Origin: Flavobacterium chryseum
GTDB lineage: Bacteria > Bacteroidota > Bacteroidia > Flavobacteriales > Flavobacteriaceae
DNA: 64,000 bases
Direction: 5' to 3'
Assembly (NCBI RefSeq): GCF_004362015.1
Contig: NZ_SNWW01000001.1
Location: 607,288-671,287, forward strand
The position numbers and the translations under genes are program-made. The notes beneath the pieces are model-generated. The model made no database searches and was not told the origin of the DNA. It was given only the letters and a program-made list of their open reading frames with translations. Positions 55,461 through 62,963 of the stretch are shown in pieces. Position 1 is the first letter of the stretch, and each line of letters starts with the position of its first letter.

Positions 55461-56441
55461 ATGAACATTACAAAAAAAGAAGAAAAGATAATTAATCAAA
55501 TTCAATCAAAGTTAAGTAGTTGTGCAGATTGTGAATCTTGGGATGGAGGTAAGCCAATTTGGTTATGGGGAGATCCAACTGATATATATGATTTATTGCA
55601 AGATTCTGAAATTGAAATTAATAGAAGAGAAGCTTTAAGTTCTGAATTTAAATGTCCAAATTGCGGTTGCGAGCTAGAACTAGCATCAAAAGTTAGTGTA
55701 AAATATAAACATCAATTAGATGTAGAAAAATATATTGATGAGAATTTAAAAAAATATAAAGATGTCATATTTGAATTTGATTCTTTTATTAGAGAATTTC
55801 CACTTTTGGCACTAAAAAATCCAATGGGAAAAAAAATATTTTTAGAATTTTCAAATAATAATCTTCCAACAATATCTGTAGAAAGAAAAACTATATTTTT
55901 TAGAGGAAGATTGGCAGAGTCTTCTAAAATATTAACTTCGGAAGAATTAAAGAATGCGCCAGTTGGTGAGGCATCTGAAGGAAGATTTAATCATAATGGA
56001 CAAAGTTATTTATATTTATGTGATCAAAAAGAAGGAGCGGCTTCTGAGGTTGCTACAGATGGACTAGTTTGGATACAACAATTTGAAATTGTTGATGAAA
56101 TTAGTAATATATTAGATTTAAGATTTGATCCTAATGAAATTTCAACATCTACCAATGCATTATTACTTTCTCTGCATCTATCTGATGCTTTAGTGAAAAA
56201 TAAAATGAATAAAGGGAATTGGAAACCCGATTATTTTGTAACACGATTTATAATGGATTGCGCTAAACAAAATGGATATAATGGTATTAGATATGATTCT
56301 ATAAAACATTCTTTAGCTACAAATTATGTTTTATTTTACCCAGAAAATATATCTCTTACTCCCATTGATAATCCTGAAATTATAAAGCAACAATTGACAA
56401 TACAACGAATAAGAGACTTTGATTTAATTCGTGATATATAA
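55461..56441 (+). CDS. RES-domain protein with N-terminal zinc site
   Basis: A 326-residue protein. The N-terminal part has Cys pairs C21/C24 and C65/C68/C70 (CPNCGC), resembling the RES-associated N-terminal domain, then a helical segment. The RES domain starts near 145: FFRGR (R148), GRFNHNG, and E196 in GAASEVA, ending in ATNYVLF. RES proteins have an ADP-ribosyltransferase-like fold; known ones degrade NAD+ or ADP-ribosylate a target, and one (ParT) modifies PRPP synthetase. Codons are strikingly AT-rich compared with both neighbours, so it looks inserted between NADAR and NAMPT. No classical Xre-type antitoxin sits next to it. Confidence 0.8.
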   Translation: MNITKKEEKIINQIQSKLSSCADCESWDGGKPIWLWGDPTDIYDLLQDSEIEINRREALSSEFKCPNCGCELELASKVSVKYKHQLDVEKYIDENLKKYKDVIFEFDSFIREFPLLALKNPMGKKIFLEFSNNNLPTISVERKTIFFRGRLAESSKILTSEELKNAPVGEASEGRFNHNGQSYLYLCDQKEGAASEVATDGLVWIQQFEIVDEISNILDLRFDPNEISTSTNALLLSLHLSDALVKNKMNKGNWKPDYFVTRFIMDCAKQNGYNGIRYDSIKHSLATNYVLFYPENISLTPIDNPEIIKQQLTIQRIRDFDLIRDI

Positions 56442-56481
56442 CTACTTATCATTAAAATTTATATTATTTAACAAAAAACGT

Positions 56482-57951
56482 ATGAACCCATTACTATTAA
56501 CCGACGGTTACAAAGTTGACCACAGAAGACAATACCCGGACAAAACTACATTAGTATATTCTAACTGGACACCAAGAAAATCAAGAATTGAAGGTCTTGA
56601 TGAGGTTGTGTTTTTTGGATTGCAATATTTCATTAAAAAATATATCATTCATGATTTTGATGCTGATTTTTTCAAACAGCCAAAAGACGAAGTGGTTAAA
56701 AAATATGCACGCAGAATCAATAATTATTTAGGCGAAAACCAAGTCGGAACAAAACATATCGAAGATCTTCACGATTTAGGATATATTCCGATGGTTTTTA
56801 AAGCCTTGCCAGAAGGAGCAAGCGTACCTTTGAGAGTGCCAATGTTTACGATGTACAATACGATTCCGGAATTTTTCTGGCTGACGAATTATTTCGAAAC
56901 ATTACTTTCTGCAGTAGTTTGGTTGCCTTGTAACTCTGCTACTCTTGCCAGAGAATATAGAAAAGTATTAGACAAATATGCTGATGAAACTTCCTCTGTA
57001 CCAGAATTTGTAGATTGGCAAGCGCATGATTTCTCTATGAGAGGAATGGGCGGAATCGAAGCAGCTGTAACTTCAGCAGCAGGACACTTATTGAGTTTTA
57101 CAGGATCTGATACAATTCCGGCAATAGATTTCTTTGAAGATTATTACAATGCCAATTCTGATAAAGAATTAATCGCAGGTTCAGTGGCCGCAACAGAGCA
57201 TTCTGTAATGTGTATGGGAACTACCGAAGGCGAATACGAAACCTTCAAAAGATTAATTACAGATGTGTATCCAAAAGGAATTGTTTCTATCGTTTCTGAT
57301 ACCTGGGATTTATGGAAAGTTTTAACCGATTATTTACCACGTTTAAAAGAAGAAATTGTGGGCAGAGAAGGTAAGGTCGTAATTCGTCCTGATAGTGGCG
57401 ATCCGGTTGATATTATCTGCGGAAATCCCAACGGAAAAACAGAACAGGAAAAGAAAGGGGTTATTGAACTGCTTTGGGATGTTTTTGGAGGATCAGTTAA
57501 TGCAAAAGGATATAAAGAGCTTGTGCCTCAAATTGGAGCCATTTACGGCGATAGTATTACAGTGGCAAGAGCAACTCAAATTTGCGAGAAATTAAAAGAA
57601 AAAGGTTTTGCTTCAACCAATGTGGTTTTAGGAATCGGTTCTTTTACGTATCAATACAATACCAGAGATACTTTTGGTTTTGCCATGAAAGCAACTTACG
57701 GTGAAGTTGACGGAGAAGGAAGAGCAATCTTCAAAGATCCAATTACAGATGACGGAACAAAAAAATCAGCAAAAGGATTAATGAAAATTGATTTAGTCGA
57801 CGGTGTATATCATTTAACAGATAATGTTTCCTGGGAAGAAGAAAAACAAGGGGAATTGAAAGAAGTTTTCAGAGACGGAAAACTTTTAAATGATCAATCG
57901 CTAAGTGATATCCGATCCCGAGTTAAAAGCCAGATAGGCGTTTCGCTATAA
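56482..57951 (+). CDS. nadV: nicotinamide phosphoribosyltransferase
   Basis: Makes nicotinamide mononucleotide from nicotinamide and PRPP, recycling the product of NAD+-consuming enzymes. From the ATG at 56482 it is 489 residues, equal to vertebrate NAMPT (about 490). The frame extends upstream by 17 codons in AT-rich leader sequence that resembles no family member. Typical blocks are LLTDGYKVDHRRQYP, DWQAHDFSMRGMGG, SVAATEHSVM, SDTWDLWKVL and VVIRPDSGDP. It closes the island before a strong terminator. With the PRPP-synthetase homologue it could rebuild NAD+; nadD, 0.7 kb further on, performs the following step. Confidence 0.92.
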   Translation: MNPLLLTDGYKVDHRRQYPDKTTLVYSNWTPRKSRIEGLDEVVFFGLQYFIKKYIIHDFDADFFKQPKDEVVKKYARRINNYLGENQVGTKHIEDLHDLGYIPMVFKALPEGASVPLRVPMFTMYNTIPEFFWLTNYFETLLSAVVWLPCNSATLAREYRKVLDKYADETSSVPEFVDWQAHDFSMRGMGGIEAAVTSAAGHLLSFTGSDTIPAIDFFEDYYNANSDKELIAGSVAATEHSVMCMGTTEGEYETFKRLITDVYPKGIVSIVSDTWDLWKVLTDYLPRLKEEIVGREGKVVIRPDSGDPVDIICGNPNGKTEQEKKGVIELLWDVFGGSVNAKGYKELVPQIGAIYGDSITVARATQICEKLKEKGFASTNVVLGIGSFTYQYNTRDTFGFAMKATYGEVDGEGRAIFKDPITDDGTKKSAKGLMKIDLVDGVYHLTDNVSWEEEKQGELKEVFRDGKLLNDQSLSDIRSRVKSQIGVSL

Positions 57952-57954
57952 ACT

Positions 57955-57990
57955 TAAAAAAAGCCTGAATTTTATAATTCAGGCTTTTTT
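57955..57990. terminator. bidirectional terminator after nadV
   Basis: AAAAAGCCTGAATT pairs perfectly with AATTCAGGCTTTTT over a four-base loop, with T runs on both strands, between convergent genes. Confidence 0.88.
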
Positions 57991-58693
57991 ATTTAAGGCA
58001 ATTTTTTATTTTAAACTCTTCAGCTTGTTTTGAATTAAGCCCGATTAATTGAATCCCATCTTGATATTCGATTCTTTTTTCTTTTATTAATTTTCCGATG
58101 AATAATTCAAAAAGTATAAATGATCGATGTTCTTCATTAATAAAATTTAAGTATTCTCTATTATAAGGAATTTTCTCTGTCGTTATAATGTGAATTAAAG
58201 TTTCCTGTAATTTATCAAGATGACGTTCTGAATTTAATTGAAAGTATTGTTCAACTTTGAATTCATTGTGATTAAATGAGATTAAATTTTCGACACCATT
58301 TGCATACATTGGTCCATATCTGTAATTTTTTGTTTTTTCTCCAGAAAAAGAATTTCCGTAAATGACCAAATTTTCTAATTCTGAATATTTGTATTCAGTT
58401 TCATTTAGTATTAAGAAATCTTCTTCGAATGAAATTGTTCCGTCAAAATATCCGTTAAGATTTTCAAATTCCGTTATTCTTATAAAATAACTGCTAAAAT
58501 TTAATAGAAAGATGAGAAGTGCTGGATAATAAGCCCATTGAGGAAATCTATAATCAAAATATTTCTCAATGAATAACATTGGTAATGAATATATTACTAA
58601 TGCTCCAAGAGAATACCAGCAAAGTTTTTCTGATCGGGTTAAATTAAAACCTTTCGGCTTTTGCGGAATAAAAATCGAAGCAGTAAAAGACAT
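57989..58693 (-). CDS. membrane protein of unknown function
   Basis: A 234-residue protein with two adjacent transmembrane helices (about residues 25-42 and 52-72, YYPALLIFLLNFSSYFI) followed by a soluble C-terminal part. The layout suggests an inner-membrane anchor with a cytosolic PH-like or regulatory domain, but I recognise no family. The stop of nadD lies one base away, so it is cotranscribed downstream of nadD. Codons are AT-rich. Confidence 0.65.
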   Translation of the reverse strand: MSFTASIFIPQKPKGFNLTRSEKLCWYSLGALVIYSLPMLFIEKYFDYRFPQWAYYPALLIFLLNFSSYFIRITEFENLNGYFDGTISFEEDFLILNETEYKYSELENLVIYGNSFSGEKTKNYRYGPMYANGVENLISFNHNEFKVEQYFQLNSERHLDKLQETLIHIITTEKIPYNREYLNFINEEHRSFILFELFIGKLIKEKRIEYQDGIQLIGLNSKQAEEFKIKNCLK

Positions 58694-59275
58694 TTACTTC
58701 TTATAAAAATTATTATGATCAATATATTCCCAAACTTTTGGAGGTAAAAGCGGCTGAATATTTTTTCCTTCTTTAATGCTGTTCCGAATAAAAGTAGAAG
58801 AAATTTCTACAATTGGCGCATCAATAATATGAACTTTTGGATGTGATTTTAAATCCAGATTTTCGGCTTCTTCAGAAATTCTGGGATAAACATAAATATC
58901 GTAATGATCCAGAATTACTTCGTAGTTTTTCCATTTATGCAGCGTTTTTAAATTGTCTTCTCCCATAATTAAAGAAAAATCATGAGTTGGATATTTCTCC
59001 TGCAAATGAACCAAAGTATTTACCGTATAATTGGGTTGAGGTAATTTAAACTCAATATCCGAAGGTTTAATTTTTGGATAATCCTCAGTCGCCAAAAAAA
59101 CCATTTGCAAACGTTGATGATCATCAAGCAAAGTAGCTTTCTTTTTTAACGGATTATGAGGCGTAACCACCATCCAAACCTGATCTAAATCAGCAAATTC
59201 AGCCATGTGATTGGCAATTATCATATGACCAACATGAATGGGATTATACGTTCCGAAATAAAGACCTATTTTCAT
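58694..59275 (-). CDS. nadD: nicotinate-nucleotide adenylyltransferase
   Basis: Joins nicotinate mononucleotide and ATP to give deamido-NAD, the penultimate NAD+ step. The 193-residue product has the nucleotidyltransferase motif H14-V-G-H17 in GTYNPIHVGH and the C-terminal ISSTFIRNSIKEGKNI signature. The length is normal. It originally would have followed gmk; a four-helix-bundle gene now lies between them. Its closeness to the NAD island may be coincidence, since gmk-nadD linkage is common in this group. Confidence 0.93.
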   Translation of the reverse strand: MKIGLYFGTYNPIHVGHMIIANHMAEFADLDQVWMVVTPHNPLKKKATLLDDHQRLQMVFLATEDYPKIKPSDIEFKLPQPNYTVNTLVHLQEKYPTHDFSLIMGEDNLKTLHKWKNYEVILDHYDIYVYPRISEEAENLDLKSHPKVHIIDAPIVEISSTFIRNSIKEGKNIQPLLPPKVWEYIDHNNFYKK

Positions 59276-59295
59276 TTTTATAGTACTTAGTTCTT

Positions 59296-59320
59296 AGTCT
59301 TTTAGTTCTTAGTCTTTTAG
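59296..59320. repeat. left arm of the inverted repeat around the four-helix-bundle gene
   Basis: A tandem AGTCTTTTAGTTCTTAGTC-type unit that is imperfectly complementary to 59702-59727 on the other side of the gene. The stop codon of the enclosed gene lies inside this arm. Confidence 0.6.
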
Positions 59321-59674
59321 ATTTTTGGAAAAAGCATTTATCATTTTGCTTTCTTCTTCAACTAAAGACATAATCTCATTAAATAGATTATTGTCGGAAA
59401 TAAATTCTAATTCTTTTGCAATTATTAATTGTGTTTCTATCTCATTTAATGAACCTCGTGAAATATTCAAAAAATGATTAAATGATTTATCGGTTTGGCG
59501 TCCAAACCCTTCTGCAATATTGGAAGGAATTGATACGCTAGCCCTTTTTAATTGACTTGTTAAAGCATATATTTCTTCTTTAGGAAAGCTCTTTGTAAGT
59601 TTATAAACCAGAACAACTATTTTTATTCCTTTTTGCCAAATGAATAATTCTTTGTAAGATTTAATACCGCTCAT
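59309..59674 (-). CDS. four-helix bundle (S23/IVP-like) protein
   Basis: A 121-residue protein of the family also found in 23S rRNA intervening sequences and as the Avd accessory protein of diversity-generating retroelements. It has ELFIWQKGIKIVVLVYKLT, then RASVSIPSNIAEGFGR (the diagnostic block) and LNISRGSLNEIETQLIIA. Its cellular role as a solitary gene is unknown. It interrupts the gmk-nadD order and is flanked by an imperfect inverted repeat, a sign of past mobility. Confidence 0.82.
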   Translation of the reverse strand: MSGIKSYKELFIWQKGIKIVVLVYKLTKSFPKEEIYALTSQLKRASVSIPSNIAEGFGRQTDKSFNHFLNISRGSLNEIETQLIIAKELEFISDNNLFNEIMSLVEEESKMINAFSKNLKD

Positions 59675-59701
59675 GTAATTTTATAATTTGACTTATTCTC
59701 A

Positions 59702-59727
59702 GACTAAGGACTAACTACTAAAAGACT
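59702..59727. repeat. right arm of the inverted repeat around the four-helix-bundle gene
   Basis: GACTAAGGACTAACTACTAA and onwards; it pairs imperfectly with 59296-59320 and overlaps the last bases of gmk. Confidence 0.55.
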
Positions 59728-60298
59728 ATTTAGAAACAAAATCCTTCACCAACTGATAAGCTTCTTCTTTTGCTGTATCTAAATCGTAATTTTTAATGAT
59801 TGTATCAAATTGAGGAGCAGTGGCCAATTCAACAGAAGCTTTTGCAATTCGCATATTAATTTTATCGTCAGTTTCGGTAGAGCGTTCTTTTAAGCGGCGT
59901 TTTAGTTCATCAACGCTTGGAGGCTTTACAAAAACAGCTAAAGTCTGTTCCGGAAATTTATGTTTAATACGCAATCCGCCGGCAACATCAATGTCAAAAA
60001 TCACATTTTTTCCTAGAGCCCAAATACGCTCGATTTCAGCTTTTAAAGTACCGTAAAAATTATCGCGATAAACTTCTTCCCATTCCAGGAAATCTTCGGC
60101 TTTAATGTGTTTTTTGAATTCTTCTAACGAAATAAAATAATAATCTTTTCCGTGTTCTTCTCCTCCGCGTGGGTCGCGTGAAGCCGCTGAGATCGAAAAT
60201 TCTAAGTTTAAATCTTCTTTCCCAAGTAAATGTCTTACTATAGTTGTTTTTCCTGATCCCGAAGGTGCTGAGAAAACAATTAATTTTCCTTTGTTCAT
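59726..60298 (-). CDS. gmk: guanylate kinase
   Basis: Converts GMP and ATP to GDP and ADP. The 190-residue product has the P-loop SAPSGSGKTT (K17), the GMP-binding SAASRDPRGGEEHGKDYYFIS block, and DIDVAGGLRIK. The length is normal. The C-terminus ends with TAG inside the repeat arm at 59702-59727, so the repeat may have replaced the original last codons. It belongs to the yicC-gmk-nadD order common in Bacteroidota. Confidence 0.95.
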   Translation of the reverse strand: MNKGKLIVFSAPSGSGKTTIVRHLLGKEDLNLEFSISAASRDPRGGEEHGKDYYFISLEEFKKHIKAEDFLEWEEVYRDNFYGTLKAEIERIWALGKNVIFDIDVAGGLRIKHKFPEQTLAVFVKPPSVDELKRRLKERSTETDDKINMRIAKASVELATAPQFDTIIKNYDLDTAKEEAYQLVKDFVSK

Positions 60299-60308
60299 TA
60301 TGTATGCT

Positions 60309-60387
60309 TTTGGCTTTAAGCAATATGCTTTAAGCTTATGTTCGTTTCGTTTTTCTGCCTCTGGCCTACAGCTTAAAGCTTAATGCT
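60309..60387. repeat. GCTTTAAGC-type palindromic spacer
   Basis: GGCTTTAAGCAATATGCTTT and a complementary GCTTAAAGCTTAATGCTTT near 60370 form an imperfect inverted repeat filling the gap between gmk and yicC. Confidence 0.55.
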
Positions 60388-61248
60388 TTACAACACATTC
60401 AAAACCTGTTCCTTGATCTTCTCCAATTCATCTTTCATCATCACAACCAATTTCTGCATTTGTGCATGATTTGATTTTGAACCCATTGTATTGATTTCAC
60501 GACCCATTTCCTGAGTGATAAAACCAAGTTTTCGACCATTAGCTTCAGTACCTTTTATGGTTTCTAAGAAATAATCTAAATGATTGGTTAAACGAACTTT
60601 TTCCTCGGTAATATCCAGTTTTTCTAAATAATAAATCAATTCCTGTTCGAAACGATTTTCATCCACATTTACTTTCAATTCAGAAATCGCAGTTTGCAAA
60701 CGATCTTTTATCGCCTGAACGCGTTCCGGATCAAGAGCCAAAGCGTCAGTCATATATTGACGGATATTTCCAATTCGAAGATTAAATTCTTTTTCAAGAG
60801 ATTCTCCTTCGTCTTTTCTAAAATTTAAGATATTTTGAAGCGCTTCTTCAATGATAACCTGAATTTGGTCCCAGTCGTTTTCATCTATTTCTTCACGTTC
60901 GGTTTTTAGAGTATCCGGCATACGAATTGCCATTTTCATCAATTCCGTTTCATCTGCAGCAGGATATACTTCTCTCAATTGAGCAATATAATTTTTTACA
61001 ACAGGAACATTTACTTTAGTCGAAGTTTGTTCTGCGGTACTTTCGATGTAAATCGCAAAATCAATTTTTCCTCTTTCAAGTTTTGTAGAGATTTGAGTTC
61101 TTAAACCTAATTCCATTTCGCGGTAAAGTGATGGCATTCTTACGTTTAAATCTAAACCTTTACTATTTAAGGATTTTACTTCGACGGTAATTTTTTTTGT
61201 AGGCAATTGCAAAGAAGCTTTGCCAAATCCTGTCATCGATTGTATCAT
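60388..61248 (-). CDS. yicC: YicC-family endoribonuclease
   Basis: A 286-residue protein of the YicC/YloC family, shown in E. coli and relatives to be an endoribonuclease involved in RNA turnover. The start is MIQSMTGFGKA at 61248, the universal N-terminus of the family; a longer frame to 61368 runs through the promoter (-7 box at 61268-61275) and is rejected. Other blocks are EVKSLNSKGLDLNVRMP and, at the C-terminus, GRKLGFITQEMGREINTMGS. It lies upstream of gmk, its usual partner. Confidence 0.92.
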   Translation of the reverse strand: MIQSMTGFGKASLQLPTKKITVEVKSLNSKGLDLNVRMPSLYREMELGLRTQISTKLERGKIDFAIYIESTAEQTSTKVNVPVVKNYIAQLREVYPAADETELMKMAIRMPDTLKTEREEIDENDWDQIQVIIEEALQNILNFRKDEGESLEKEFNLRIGNIRQYMTDALALDPERVQAIKDRLQTAISELKVNVDENRFEQELIYYLEKLDITEEKVRLTNHLDYFLETIKGTEANGRKLGFITQEMGREINTMGSKSNHAQMQKLVVMMKDELEKIKEQVLNVL

Positions 61249-61267
61249 ATAATTGAGTATAAAGGCG

Positions 61268-61275
61268 CAAAGATA
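61268..61275 (-). promoter_or_regulatory. putative -7 box of yicC
   Basis: TATCTTTG on the minus strand, 20 bases upstream of the chosen start; it supports the short form of YicC. Confidence 0.5.
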
Positions 61276-61339
61276 ATTAAAAGTTTGCAGTGTTGGGTTG
61301 TAAAATACTAATCTGTGAAATGCAAAGACGTTTAGAAGT

Positions 61340-61462
61340 TTTTTGCCACGAATTTCACGAATTTCCACTAATGTTGAAATGTTTAAATTGAAATCTAAAT
61401 TTGTAAAGTTGAATTTGCATCAACTTTTAATTCGTGTTTATTGGTGAAATTCGGGGCTAACT
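61340..61462. repeat. degenerate CCACGAATTTCACGAAT palindrome
   Basis: TTTTGCCACGAATTTCACGA at 61340-61359 and an eroded complementary arm (GGTGAAATTCGGGGC, near 61443-61457) match the family of the perfect repeat at 43023-43111. Confidence 0.6.
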
Positions 61463-61464
61463 TT

Positions 61465-61815
61465 TTAAGATAAAGCCTTAATAACCTGCAATGTGACAGG
61501 TTGCGTATTACCAATATAAATTTTTTCATCAATAATAAAAACCGGACGACTTATAAAAGTGTAATGTTCTAAAATGAGCTTTTTATAATCAGCTTCAGTC
61601 AAAGACTTGTTTTTCAAATCCATCGATTTATATAATTGTGCTTTTTTACTAAATAAAGCCTCATAACTTCCGGCGAGCTTATACATCTCTTCAAGTTCAG
61701 CTTCCGTAATAGGATTTTGCTTAATATCATGAAAAACCAAATTATTGTCTTTTGGTAAACTCTTAATTATTTTTCGGCAAGTATCGCAAGAAGCTAAGTA
61801 ATATATTTTGTTCAT
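61465..61815 (-). CDS. ArsC/Spx-family thioredoxin-fold protein
   Basis: A 116-residue small redox-fold protein. It has SCDTCRK near the N-terminus (Cys at about 10 and 13, the CxxC form rather than the single catalytic Cys of classical ArsC), the segment HDIKQNPITEAELEEM, and SRPVFIIDEKIYIG near the end. The family includes arsenate reductases and Spx-like regulators; no ars genes are nearby, so arsenate reduction is not supported. It is divergent from the DinB gene at 61893. Confidence 0.8.
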   Translation of the reverse strand: MNKIYYLASCDTCRKIIKSLPKDNNLVFHDIKQNPITEAELEEMYKLAGSYEALFSKKAQLYKSMDLKNKSLTEADYKKLILEHYTFISRPVFIIDEKIYIGNTQPVTLQVIKALS

Positions 61816-61892
61816 GATTTTTGATTTAATTGACTACAAAGAAAATCCATTTGAAATACAAAATTGCTTAATTTTATAAAAAAAATACTAAT

Positions 61893-62348
61893 ATGAGTTC
61901 AGTTTTTGAAACACAGAAAACCATTAGACAAGTTCTTTTAAATGTTTTAGATAATTATTCATTAGAACAACTAAATAAAATTCCTCAGGGTTTTAATAAT
62001 AACATTATCTGGAATGCTGCACATTGTGTTGCTGTTCATCAGGCTTTGGTTTATAAATTATCAGGATTGCCAACAATGGTTTCTAAAGAATTTATATTGA
62101 AATACTCAAAAGGAGCAAAGCCGGAAGGAGATGTTTCACAAGAAGAAGTAGATGAAATTAAAGCATTACTTTCTACGACTTTGCATCAGGTACAACAAGA
62201 TTATACTGATAGCTTATTTGTCAGTTATCATGAATATACGACCAGCTTAGGAAATACGCTTAGAGATATAAATGGCGCACTGGAGTTTAATAATTACCAT
62301 GAAGGAATTCACACCGGTGTCATTATGAGCATTAGAAAATTTGTTTAA
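61893..62348 (+). CDS. DinB-like superfamily protein
   Basis: A 151-residue four-helix-bundle protein of the DinB_2 type. Metal-site histidines are expected in NAAHCVAVHQALVYKLSG and in the C-terminal NYHEGIHTGVIMSI. The length is normal. It has limited similarity to the DinB protein at 1220-1699, which belongs to another branch. The substrate is unknown. It converges with the RlpA gene across a shared terminator. Confidence 0.82.
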   Translation: MSSVFETQKTIRQVLLNVLDNYSLEQLNKIPQGFNNNIIWNAAHCVAVHQALVYKLSGLPTMVSKEFILKYSKGAKPEGDVSQEEVDEIKALLSTTLHQVQQDYTDSLFVSYHEYTTSLGNTLRDINGALEFNNYHEGIHTGVIMSIRKFV

Positions 62349-62351
62349 AGT

Positions 62352-62384
62352 AAAAAAGTCCCGCTAAATAAGCGGGACTTTTTT
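62352..62384. terminator. bidirectional terminator
   Basis: AAAAAAGTCCCGCT pairs perfectly with AGCGGGACTTTTTT over a five-base loop; it overlaps the RlpA stop codon and serves both convergent genes. Confidence 0.88.
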
Positions 62385-62877
62385 ATTCTATTATTCTTTC
62401 TATTGTCACTTTCATGGCGCCTGAACCTTTACTTTTGGTTATTTCCATAAAAGCTCTTTTGGAGAGGTCTAACTCACGTGTTTTTACAAAAGGACCACGA
62501 TCTGTAATTTTTACAATTACAAATTTGCCGTTTGCTTCATTGGTAACTTTTATTCTTGTACCAAACGGCAGTTTTTTGTGTGCAGCGGTATATTTGTTAT
62601 TGTCGAATCTGCTTCCGTTTGCTGTTTTTCTTCCTGTAAATTTGTCAGCGTAATAAGATGCATGTGCATTTTTTTTGTAAGCTTTTAATTTTAAACCATT
62701 GTCAGTAAATATAGAATCAGTTAGTGTAGGTGGTACTGATAATTTGCCAATTTTTATTGTGTCCTGAATGATTTTTGGGGTTTCTACTGCCTGTTTGTTT
62801 TGACTTGTGATCGGAGTCAAACAACTTAAAAATGTAATTGCAAATAGAGAGAGCGTAATGTTTTTTTTAATTCTCAT
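62383..62877 (-). CDS. rlpA: RlpA-like double-psi beta-barrel protein
   Basis: A 164-residue exported protein related to septal-ring lytic transglycosylase RlpA, which cuts naked glycan strands of peptidoglycan. The N-terminal signal (LFAITFLSCLTPITSQ) could be cleaved by either signal peptidase; the LSC lipobox is weak. The DPBB domain occupies about 73-164: ASYYADKFTGRKTANGSRF, AAHKKLPFGTRIKVTN and the catalytic-type ITDRGPF. There is no SPOR domain, so septal targeting differs from E. coli. Confidence 0.86.
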   Translation of the reverse strand: MRIKKNITLSLFAITFLSCLTPITSQNKQAVETPKIIQDTIKIGKLSVPPTLTDSIFTDNGLKLKAYKKNAHASYYADKFTGRKTANGSRFDNNKYTAAHKKLPFGTRIKVTNEANGKFVIVKITDRGPFVKTRELDLSKRAFMEITKSKGSGAMKVTIERIIE

Positions 62878-62930
62878 GGGTTATTTTTTTTCAGACTTGG
62901 GGAGTTTGTACAAATAATATGCCGAGATAA

Positions 62931-62952
62931 AAAAAGCCCTGTTTAGGGCTTT
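62931..62952 (-). terminator. terminator of the 140-residue membrane protein gene
   Basis: AAAGCCCT pairs with AGGGCTTT over GTTT, with a T run on the minus strand. A second small palindrome, CTGGTTTTAAAACCAG, overlaps the stop of that gene. Confidence 0.75.
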
Positions 62953-62963
62953 AGTTGCTGGTT

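Noticed and set aside
55461..56441. Classical RES/Xre toxin-antitoxin pair
   Set aside because: No Xre/MbcA-like antitoxin gene is adjacent on either side; the neighbours are NADAR and NAMPT.
59309..59674. Avd of a diversity-generating retroelement
   Set aside because: No reverse transcriptase or variable repeat pair is nearby; only the four-helix-bundle family is supported.
60388..61368. Longer YicC reading frame
   Set aside because: The extra 40 N-terminal residues resemble no family member and cross a -7 box; MIQSMTGFGKA at 61248 is the family start.
61465..61815. Arsenate resistance gene
   Set aside because: It has a CxxC site and no ars neighbours, so only the ArsC/Spx fold is claimed.
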